Source of the DNA: Lolium rigidum | Lineage: Eukaryota > Streptophyta > Magnoliopsida > Poales > Poaceae | Reading direction: 5' to 3' | DNA length: 64,000 nt | NCBI RefSeq assembly: GCF_022539505.1 | Contig: NC_061514.1 | Span: forward strand, 34,501,769 to 34,565,768 | Shown: positions 33,501 to 42,919 of the stretch, piece by piece | How positions within the stretch are numbered: position 1 is the stretch's first letter | Layout of the letters: every line of letters starts with the position of its first letter | Notes under the pieces: model-generated | Seen by the model: the letters and a program-made list of their open reading frames with translations, nothing else | Databases searched by the model: none | What the model was told of the DNA's origin: nothing | Position numbers and translations under genes: made by a program

Positions 33501-36500
33501 TTATACACCCCAGCTAAATTTCTCGCCCATCCCCGGAGAAATTGTCTTAATTGACGCACTTTAAGTTGCCATGTCTCTATAGGAGATGAAACAGTACCAC
33601 ACGTAAGCCACATCTCCTTAACTAGATCATAGAAGCCATCCTTCTTTAACCATGATAACTCAAAAGAGAAGTGATTGTTCTTCCCTACATGAGCTGGACT
33701 ACCCGTATCAACCAAAATAGGAGCATGATCCGATCCTGTACGAGTCAGGGCACGTACAGTTACTAAAGGAAACTTCTGTTCCCATTGAACAGAGGCTAAA
33801 ATCCGATCTAACTTCTCATATGTAGGCGTATCTCATCTGCTGGCCCAGGTAAACTGTCTACCTGAAAGCGCTATCTCTCTCAAATCAAAGATTTTCAATT
33901 ATTGCATTAAAAATAACAGGCCAACGAGCACAAAAGTTGTCATTGTTCTTCTCCTCTTTTCGTCTAATTATGTTGAAATCCCCTCCAACCATCAAAGGCA
34001 GTGTTTCATTATCACAAATTCTAACCAACTCTGCTAGAAAAACTGGCTTATTTGCATCTTGCGCTGCCCCATAAACAGCAACAAAAGCCCATTCAAACGC
34101 ATCCGAATTATTTTTGAGATAAAACTTAACACAAAAATCACCAGAGACCACATTTCTCACAGTAATATGTGTGTTCCTAAATCCCGCAAGAATACCACTA
34201 GAGCGCCCTTGGGGAGGTAAAACAAACCAACTAAAATCAAACCCAGCAGATAGATGTCGAAGAAAAGGAGCGGAGAAGTTACTCCGACCAGTTTCGGAAA
34301 TAACAACAAAATCCAGACAATGCTCCCTGACCGATTCATTAATAGTAAGATGTTTAGCTGAATCTCCTAACCCATCACTATTCCAAATAAAGCCTTTCAT
34401 CTTTTTCTTTTTTGAATTTTAAAGATACGTGCACTCCTTCTAACCGGCACCCTAACCTCCATCTCTTTCTTCTTATTTCTGGCTCTTGGGACAACCGAAT
34501 TCTTACTCAAAGGACCAAGAGTATCACCTAAAAACTCATCATCTTCATCATCCAAATCTTCACATAAATTGGTTGCTCTAGATAGAACCAAACTATGTTG
34601 TTCCTCGTCCACATCCCGACCCAAATTATTCTTAAGAAAAACTACATTACGTTGCAATTCAAGATTTTTAATAGTACTAACAGACTTAGAAACTTGTTCA
34701 GTAGATGATCCTAACGATACACCTAATGAAGTAGCTTTGGCAACAATATCTTTTTCAGAAAAAGAAACAAATGAAAGTGAGGATTTTTGCTTAATACCTG
34801 AGCCAGGAAGATCATTTTTGTGTTGAGCCAAAGTAGTCGCCCGCTCCATTTGCGAGGCGTCTGCATTCGGCTGTGCACGTACGCGCTCGCTAGATCTTGG
34901 CGCCGTTTTAGCAGGGTCCTGGATTCCTCCAAAAGCAATGACATCTTCTCGAGATGGCTTCGTTGGTAGAAACGGCGACTTGCTCCCAATCGACGACGAG
35001 AGCCCCATGGCTCCTTTGATGGACTGGGTCGGCAGACTACCCTTATCAGCTGTATGCCATGCATTGCTAGGCGGCACGTCCAACACTCCTTGAACCAACG
35101 AATTCACCTCCATTGCGTGTATAACAGTAGGATTAGCCACTGTATGTGTATCTACGCCGACGTCCCGAACCCCATGATCTTCAGCGTTCATAGATAGAGG
35201 CCAGTACCTCCCTGAATGCCGTTTTGCACATGTGATATCAAGCCCTCACTCAATTGAAAAGGCGTCCAAGACTCGCCAGAACCATCTGCCGCAAAAGCGT
35301 GTATCCCATCATCATAATCATCCGCAGTAGTATCACAGTGCACTAAACCAGGCGCCACATCACCCGATTGAAAAACAGCCTCCTTGTTGGTTTTTGTTTC
35401 CGTTCTGTCTGACAAGTTGGAGACAATGTCATCGGCTGAAACGACACTTTGAGCCAACTCAAATAACTATCGGCGAGCCGAAGCAAACATTTGCTGAACT
35501 AAAGGAGAATACCGAACACGAGAGCTTGGGCTAATTCCCGATAGAGTCGTTACCGATCCTTTTCCTATTTGTTTTTGCTAAGAACCCCTATTATCTGAAC
35601 CTTTCGGATCCTTGGCCAAAGAGAAATCTGACCCATTCTTTTCACTAGTTTCACGATCCTCACTGTCCTTAGCATGATCACCCCTATTCTGGTCATTATT
35701 TGGAGGGCCATTATTATCCAGAGAAGCTTCCTCCATCTCCTCATCTCCTTCTGGTGTCTCCACTTCAAAAGACAGTTCATAAAATCCATCAACAATCAAA
35801 ACATCCATTCTGTCTGGTATTCTAGTATAATCCAGACAACCAATTAAGATACGAAGAACACCATGTTCTCTGGTATAGGGCATATCTACTTTGATTGTTT
35901 TGCCAAATAAAGTTCCCAGACTCTACAAAGCTAGGAAATCTCCTCTTCTCTTTGGTGGAATACCATGCATATATACCCAGATCTCAGGCAACAAACAAAC
36001 CGGCTCAACTTTCGGAGTAACTTGCTCAAAAGATAATTTAACATCATTGTTTGGAACATGAAAAGTGCCAAAAACATCTAACCTTTCAAGCTCCAACTTA
36101 CTTGGGAAACACACCTTAAAGGTATTCTTGGTAACCTGATTCACTTCCCAATTGAACTGATCTGCAGGTACAAGTCGTTTCAGTTGAGCCACAATCTGAG
36201 GAATAGTGAGTTCACCACCACTCACAGAGAGAAGACCGTTTCGAGAACTCTCCAGCTTAGGCCTATAGGTTTGAGTTGCAGGAAACTCGAAGAAAACTAG
36301 TTTCTCATCAGCATGTCCATACATAATCACCCGAGGCTTTGGAGCATTTAACAACTGACAAGCATCTGATTTGTGGTCAGCCAATTCACAATAATCACAT
36401 AGCACTGCCTTACACTCAAAGAAAGAATGTCCTGGTAGATTACACCTGCGACAATTAAGCTTGTCATTTTTCTTGGCTTTTTTACCATTAGCTTTTGCTG

Positions 36501-37958
36501 CATCACCATCCTGGACCTCCTGAGGAATTAAATTTTCCGCATGGTTCCCATCAAATGGTAGTACACCTCCACCTTGAATTAACTGGGCGTTTGTTGGTTG
36601 CACAAGAGCAGCAGGTGTACCCAATGTAACACTTTGATGTCCTGTCTTATGCACATCAGCATTCACCACTTGACTCTGTTGAACAAAACCGCCAGGTTGC
36701 ATACTTGAACTTCCAGCTCCATCTCTACCAGTACCACCAGTGGCTATGCCAGGTCCACGGCCACCATGGTTAAACCGACCCCCTCCACGTCCATACTCAT
36801 TCCGACGAAAGTATCTGAATCCCCCGCGATTAAAGTTTCCACGGTGACCACCATTGTTAAACCCCGATCCAGCGTTGAAACCTCCCTGGAACCCATTGTC
36901 CCCATAATTAGCTTGGCCTTGAAACCCGTGATGGCCCTGCACTTGTTGTCCACCGTTCCCCCTGAAGGTAAATCCGTTCTGGTGCCCACCATTGCCACCA
37001 AAACCTCCATTGTTGCCTTGAAAAGGCCCACTGCCTGATCCATTGCCATTCTGAAACCGATTCCCTGGGAAACCCTCGGCAGCTCCATACCCTGTACCAT
37101 TAGCCTGGCCACTAGAAGATCCGGCCTCAAAATTGTTGAACCCACCACGGCCACCCGTGTTGCTATACCCATTGAAGTGGCCACGATTGCCCTGACATCT
37201 GCCTCCTCCACCGTATCCACCCTGCCCTCTCTGGAAAGCAACAGCCCGACCACCTCGATCACCCATGGAAGAGGCGGCGATGACAGGCGCCGATCTGGTG
37301 TTTTTCCGCCAGGTGAATCCTAACAGCGTACGTAGCCCCTGCGCTTCTCGGTTTGTTTTACCAGCGTTCACTCGGAATCGATGTCCCACTAATGGGCTGG
37401 CATATGAGAACGGCCCATGAGTTCGCATACGCGTTTTCTGAAATTTGAAATCTGCTGATCCGCTAACACCGGATTTAGTCACCGAGACGACAGCGACGGC
37501 GCCCAGCACCGCCGGCGACGCCTCGTGGCGAATGTCCATTCTGTTGCATCAATGACATTCCCCAATGGAACGCTTGATGCCTCCAAAACTGGTATTTTGA
37601 GGTCTGTGAACGAACGTGTTCTTCGATCTGCCTCAGATTTTGAAAACTGGCTGAAGATCTCATCTTGGGAATCATCAGCAAGGGCCGGAGGAGATGATAG
37701 ATTAGAGAGATGAGGATGTAAGATCGGTGCAGCATACCTCGTTGAAGCCCTTTTCCTCCATTTGTTAACCACCTGAGTTTTCTCCGACGAAGAAAGCGAA
37801 CGATCCGACACCGGCGTAGGGGAACTGCAAAAGAAGGACACGGGAGAACCTGGAGTCTTCTCACCTGCAGCACTTACCTCGTCGTCATCTCCGTTGAGAT
37901 TCCTGGCCGTCGGAGCCCAGAATCGCCCCCAACGGGTCTCCCCGCATTTCGCGTATGT
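30546..37958 (-). mobile_element. L1-type LINE
   Basis: About 7.4 kb on the minus strand with ORF1, endonuclease, reverse transcriptase and a C-terminal zinc-binding domain, ending in an A tail (T run at 30546-30553). A target duplication (CACTTCCAATTGTG at about 30532-30545, CACTTCCAACTGTG at about 38219-38232) encloses both this LINE and a SINE-like sequence attached to its 5' end. It lies in an intron of the PTOX pseudogene. Frameshifts and stops in both ORFs make it inactive. Confidence 0.93.
30879..34400 (-). pseudogene. LINE ORF2: endonuclease, RT, zinc-binding domain
   Basis: ATG at 34400 starts the exo-endo-phos nuclease that nicks the target (33885-34400: GFIWNSDGLGDSAK, VREHCLDFVVISETG, GGDFNIIRRKEEKN). 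The RT follows at 32181-33715 with FTEDEVKEAVMQMERNKAPG, GPDGLPAEFYQNFW, IEQYRPICLLNVSFKIFTK, the FKIDFEKAYDKVNWAF block and the catalytic QYADDTILF. The thumb/linker is 31195-32075, and the zf-RVT domain is 30879-31253 (KIRIFMWFLNRKVLLTKDNL, WTGCTKCVFCDSKESIEHLF). At least four frame changes break it (near 33800, 32700, 32150 and 31210). Confidence 0.94.
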
Positions 37959-38006
37959 TTTGATTCTAAAAATGGGGAGAATTTCACTTCCCGGCCTCTG
38001 CACCAA
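34397..38006 (-). pseudogene. LINE ORF1: nucleic-acid-binding protein
   Basis: The frame at 37479-38006 holds a Ser-rich head. 35923-37539 carries an unusual Gly/Asn/Phe/Gln-rich region (about 36740-37262; GRGGFNNF, FRGNGGQQVQGHHG repeats), two CCHC-like knuckles (CRRCNLPGHSFFEC, CDYCELADHKSDAC) and a DUF4283-like RNA-binding domain (FNWEVNQVTKNTFKVCFPSK). Three further frames (35578-35883, 35188-35457, 34397-35191) form the acidic and basic C-terminal region ending VPVRRSARIFKIQKRKR. The stop of the last frame overlaps the ORF2 start as ATGA. Frame changes near 37500, 35900, 35500 and 35190 make it a pseudogene as it stands. Confidence 0.85.
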
Positions 38007-38217
38007 CTAGGGATGCACATAGCCATTTGGCATGAGTACTAAGATTTTTAATCTTGGTTAAGATTAAAGCATAGTCCTCAAGATAAATTGCATGAGTACC
38101 AGGACTAGCCTGGGCCTCAAGTATAAATAGAAACCTAAATTCGCGTCCGTGAGAATTTGGACTCAGATGCTGGGATTGTACATCCACTCCCCCAACCAGT
38201 TGAGCTAGGCTCACTTT
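37959..38217 (-). mobile_element. SINE-like sequence fused to the LINE 5' end
   Basis: The minus strand starts GTGAGCCTAGCTCAACTGG (tRNA-like A box) and has GAGTCCAAATTC (B-box-like) about 35 bases later, the layout of a tRNA-derived SINE promoter. It ends with GTGCATCCCTAGTTGGTGCA, AGGCCGGGAAG and CCCCATTTTTA. That tail resembles the LINE's own 3' end (GTGCATCCTTTGGATG, GCCGGGGTTTTCCCCCATTT). No TSD separates it from the LINE; one shared TSD encloses both. Confidence 0.6.
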
Positions 38218-38264
38218 TCCACTTCCAACTGTGGAATGTACCTTACTTGTTTCTCTTTCAACAG

Positions 38265-39097
38265 AGGAGTTGAAAAAACTACCAGCTATAGAGGTAGCTA
38301 TAAACTATTACATGAATGCGGATCTTTACTTATTTGCTAGTTCCTCACTTCAACTTCTATACATATTAATGCTTTATATTAACTATTATTATCTATACTT
38401 ATTGGTTTTACTGCTTTTTTCCTCAGATGAGTTTCAAACATCAAGAGTCCCATGTTCGCCTAAAGTTAGTTAGTTCTTCCTCCCCTTTGACAGCTTTATT
38501 GTTCAGAGTGCCAGGGCTTTACATGTTAGCTGCTGCTTGGGAAATCAGTTTCACTGGTTAAGTCATGAGTCCATTGCATAAGTGTGCTAGTTTTTTATGT
38601 ATATGTGTATATACATCATTCCGATGCAGAGGCTGGGCAACCCATTTCGAAAAATAAATATAAATAAATAATATTAAGACTCATCAAACTTCAGTCATTA
38701 TTCGTTTTAGCAGATTGTTAGTTTTACCTGATCTACTAATTCCTGCTCCTAAAATTCAGATTTTTACTGTCTAGTAATAATATATCCCTTATAAACGAGT
38801 AACTGAGCTCTCCTTTTTAATGCTTTCTCTATAAAAAATTATGATTATGAACTGCACATTGTTTCCCATATCCCATTGCAGATAACTTGTATGATGTATT
38901 CATCAACATAGGAGAGGATCAACATAGGAGAGGATGAGGCAGAGCATTGCAAGACAATGAAGGCCTGTCAAACACATGGAAATCTCCGTTCTCCTCACTC
39001 AACGTTAAACAACATAGAAACTGGCGCAGAATGCGTAGTACCGGAAAATGAATGTGAAGGCTTCATGGATTGTGTCAAAAAGTCTCTTGCAAATTAA
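38265..39097 (+). pseudogene. Plastid terminal oxidase (PTOX) pseudogene, 3' part
   Basis: Three exons of the same PTOX gene. 38265-38336 encodes EELKKLPAIEVAINYYMNAD LYLF. 38427-38465 encodes DEFQTSRVPCSPK. 38882-39097 encodes DNLYDVFINIGED, then EAEHCKTMKACQTHGNLRSP and a C-terminal CEGFMDCVKKSLAN ending in TAA at 39095. These are PTOX rather than mitochondrial AOX features. A 16-bp tandem duplication at about 38904-38935 shifts the last exon out of frame, and both inner splice donors lack the G of GT (TTTG|CT, AAAG|TT). Central exons with the di-iron histidines are absent. The 3' end faces EXO70 copy C (convergent). Confidence 0.9.
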
Positions 39098-39242
39098 GAT
39101 TGAAGGGTCATATACCTCCACATAGAGCATCATAGAATAGCATACAATTTTTTTGGTGATATTGTACTGCATTCCATTTTCATTTAATTTTCTCTTTTCT
39201 TTTATGTAGAAATTGGCCAAACTTCCGGACTTCTGCATCTTA
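39098..39242 (+). other. PTOX 3' UTR / spacer
   Basis: AT-rich, no ORF. It ends at the TTA target site of the Harbinger-type element; the sequence resumes at 41816. Confidence 0.5.
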
Positions 39243-41812
39243 GGGCATCTCCAACGGGGCGACGCAAACGGACGCTGAGCGACCGTTTGCGTCCGCCATG
39301 ACCGAAAATGCGTCTGGGCCCTCCTCCAGCGGGGCGACGCAAAGTGACCGGGCCGTCCGCGGCGATGCAAACCTGGCCCAAATATGCGCCAGGTTTGCGT
39401 CTCCGCAGACGCTCCGCGGTCGCACCGAGTGTCCGCCGAAAATGACGTAGGACCCACGCGTCAGTGGCAGGGAGGCCGATAACATTCCCGCCAGTTGCCA
39501 TTCCCGGCGCGAAAAATCAAAGTAGACCGGCGCGAGCAGTCCAGAAGCGATGGACGTCCTCGCCGCCGCAGCCACCACCATGGATGCCAAGGTAACCCTC
39601 GCACCCGCCGCCGCCCCCACACTCCCCCGTAGCCACGACCATAGCCACCATGGAGGCTGCAGCTCCGGCGGAAGCAAAACGGGCCGCCACCGGTGGCCGG
39701 GACGCAAAGCCGAAGGCGGCAAAGAAGGTGCTGTCCAAGGAGCAGAAATGCGTCGAGGCCGCGAAGCCTCGCGGCCGGCGCAAGAGCCTGAAGGAGAGGA
39801 ATGCAGCGGCCGCCGGCCAGCAGACGTGGCAGATGCAGGTGAAAGCCGGCGTCGCGCAAGTAGGCCTCCATCCGAGCTTAGCGGAGGCCTACATGCTCGT
39901 CAACCGAGAGGGGATCGCCGGCGTCGCTCCTCCGGCCTCGTCGGTGAGCTCGGTAAGTTCCCAGCTGCGTCCTGGAACTCCCGCTCCCTTGCAGGTCCAC
40001 CCGTCGTCGCGGTTCGCCTCCGGCGTGGCGCCGGTGCAGTTCAACGGGGTGCCGGTTCCCGACCTCAATCGGGCGCCTAGAAGCGGTGACTCCTGTCTGG
40101 GCGCCACACACAAGATGCGGCAGCTGCCGGAGGAGAGAATGCCGGAGCCCCGCATCCTGTTTGACGAAATGGCAGCGACTGCCCCGACGATGGACGACCC
40201 GGTATGTGAGCACTCTCAATGTGTGCGACTGCCCTGTATCATGCGTCTGACGTCCGGTCATTCGTAGGCCTATTGGACGGACCGGAATGAGACAGACATC
40301 CAGGCCATGATGTTCGGCGGGGCTTCGCTGGCGACGACGGGGCCGGGACAGGCCAGCAAGATGAGTGGGCACCGACGCAAGATGCGGAGGACATCGAGCG
40401 CGCACGGCTGTTCGCCACCCAGCCCACGCAACCAACACCCGTGTGCGTCGACGACTTTGAGGACGCGCCAACACAGCCTGTCCCCACCACGGACAATGCT
40501 ACGAAGAAGAAGGGGGAGAGCCGCAGGAAACAAGGATTCATCGACGACGAGGACAAGTGTTTGTGCGACGCGTGGCTGGCAACAAGCCATGACTGCATCA
40601 ATGGCGCCCAACAAAAGGGCAATGTGTACTGGGCTAAGGTCATGCTGGAGTACAACGAGACAAAGATGCACCCACCCTACCACATCCCAAGCCCTCGCAC
40701 GGAAGAGTCCCTCAGAAAAAGATGGAACAACATCAAACAAGAGACAAGCAAGTTCTGCTCGGCCATCGAACATGCTAAGAGCCACCCCGTAAGCGGCGCT
40801 GGCGTCATATCAGTGGTAAACAAGAGACAACCATGATCATCCTATTCTATGTACATCATTCTATGTACATCATTAGCAGCTTTGGCGTGATTGCAGGTAT
40901 CCCGGGACTTGGAGAGGTTTAGGGCAGTGCATAAGAAGGGCTACCATATGGTCCATTGCTGGGACAGGCTCAAGGACGTGCCAAAGTGGATGACAAGCTT
41001 TGCGGCCTATGATGAAGCTGTGAAAAATGGGATAGCGGTCAACCTCGACGGCGAAGACGATGATCATGGCCGTCAAGCCCTTCCACCTCGTCCCCGCGGC
41101 CATAAGGCTACCAAGGCCGATATAGCCCGGGAGGTACAGGCCATTGCGTTCACCCAGAGCCTGGAGAAGATGATGGCCGAGAATCAAGCCGCCTTGGCTG
41201 CTAGGGACGAGAAGAGGCGTCTGGAAAAAGAGGCCGCAGCTGCCATCTTCCTCAACCTCACGAAAGAGGTCATTGAGGTCCAAAAGGCAGACGCCGAGGC
41301 CAAATTGCGTGACGCCGAGGCCAGGAGGATGGACGCCGAGGCCAAGACCCGTGCAGAGGACACAAGGATCATGCTAGCCGACTTGAGCTGCGTCGACGAC
41401 GACACCAGGGTCTGGTTCATGAAGAGGCGCGCCGAAATCCGTGCGCGAGACGTCTGATCACCCGCGCCATGCGCCCAGCACCTTGGCCTCCTTTTGGACT
41501 TTTTATGCTGTTCAGGCCTTGTTGTGCCCCTTTTGGACTCCACTTTGCGTCGTACCATGTGCAAACTGTGATGAACTTATTTCGGACCTCAATTTGACGT
41601 AATTTGAGGCTTCTATTTCGTGCAAATTAGAATTAATTGCTCTTTTCTGAATTTTCTGAAACTAAACTAGCCCGCGTCGGAAATGCGTCGGCCCGCTGGA
41701 ACCACCCCGACGCAAACGGACGCACGACCATTTCAGCTTCCACCCGGCGACGCAAACGGACGCCCGCGGATAATTTAGACGTCCGAAATGCGTCGCCCCG
41801 TTGGAGATGCCC
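39243..41812 (+). mobile_element. Harbinger-type DNA transposon carrying only ORF1
   Basis: 2,570 bp with terminal inverted repeats GGGCATCTCCAACGGGGCGA and a TTA target duplication (39240-39242, 41813-41815), as in PIF/Harbinger elements. Subterminal regions are rich in GACGCAAACGGACG. It encodes the Myb/SANT-like accessory protein but no DDE transposase, so it needs a partner for movement. Confidence 0.9.
39650..41457 (+). pseudogene. Harbinger ORF1: Myb/SANT-like protein with NAM-associated C-terminus
   Basis: In Harbinger elements this protein binds DNA and helps bring the transposase to the ends. Exon 1 (from about 39650 to 40201; donor CCCG|GTATGT) is Ala/Lys-rich. Exon 2 (40269-40813) has the tri-helix/SANT-like part: RKQGFIDDEDKCLCDAWLAT, YWAKVMLEYNE, SLRKRWNNIKQETSKFCSAI. 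Exon 3 (about 40898-41457) has the NAM-associated C-terminal domain with a long Glu/Lys/Ala coiled coil (EKMMAENQAALAARDEKRRLE, DAEAKLRDAEARRMDAEAKT) and ends at TGA 41457. The beginning of exon 2 and its SANT part are in different frames (shift near 40355), so this copy is probably defective. Exon limits are inferred. Confidence 0.8.
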
Positions 41813-41815
41813 TTA

Positions 41816-42919
41816 CATAGTAGAAATAGGACTTCTGTATCTCACAATGAGAGCACCATGGATCAGGCATTAACGCTGGCCACGACCATTGTAATCCAGA
41901 TGTGATGGTGGTCTTGATGCTTTGTGGATTCAGTTTTTGTTGTCAAATAGACCTTGGCAAATCTGCTCAGCAAAGGAATTGGGCAAATCTGCTCACCCTG
42001 AAGATAGTCCTCGCTCTCAAAACAATTCCTTCAACAAGGACATTGCCGGACACAACCAGTTAAGGCCAGACCTTGGGTTTTTACCTTGAAAGGTAAGACT
42101 TCGAACTTCACATGTGCTGCCTCCCACACTTTCATACCACTGCTGCAAAGCCCGGAACACCAAGCAAGTCCCTCAACAGCGCAGAGACTTGAACCTCCCT
42201 TAGCTAATTCTTCAATCCGGCCTAATGATATTCTCTTCTTCTGACTTCACCATGGACCAAACGTCACTTGATGTCAACACAGAATAGAGCTCACGCAGCT
42301 CCCTCCAGAACCAAACGGTCAAAATAAAAGCATGGGTACGCACGACCGAATACCACCGATCCAGCAAACTCCAGGCAATTGAAGCACTGTTACATTCGTC
42401 GGTGGCGTCTTCCAGAACTCAACACTCCGGCCAGATCGAGAAGGACACAAACATCATTGTTCTTCCTTCAGATGCATCACAGACAAAGAAATTATTTAAA
42501 GATGATTGTCTTGATGCTTTTTTTAGGAACAACTTTTGATACTTCGTGCGTTCAGTTTTTGCTGCTGAAAAGACGTTACAAATCCATGATGTGGATGTAA
42601 TGTGCGTAGATGGGCAGCTTAGCACAATAATGAGAATGATATCAACATCTATCCAATTAACTCCAAGCCTTCAACATTCCCTCTAGGAAACAAAAGATTA
42701 CACCGTGATATATCCACAATGCTCATTTCAGCTCATTTTAATTGTAACGGTTCATAACCATCGGTCATATGTGTATACTGTTACAAGTGTATATGAAATG
42801 CAAATGAACACCTACATGTAAATAGTATAGTACAATTACTTAGCAAATACAACTAGTTTTGTGGTGAAATTCCCCCATCTACGGCTTAAAAGTTAAGGGG
42901 CTACCTTTACGAGTTTGGG
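41816..42919. repeat. EXO70 3' flank of copy C with a retroposon remnant
   Basis: 41866-41990 and 42510-42919 match the 3' flanks of other EXO70 copies (CTTGATGCTTT..., CAGCTTAGCACAATAATGA...). 41991-42510 is a retroposon-like insert (minus orientation) related to 29790-30115. No gene is seen. Confidence 0.6.

Noticed and set aside
37479..37713. Plus-strand frames opposite LINE ORF1
   Set aside because: Antisense shadows of the ORF1 head; no independent support.
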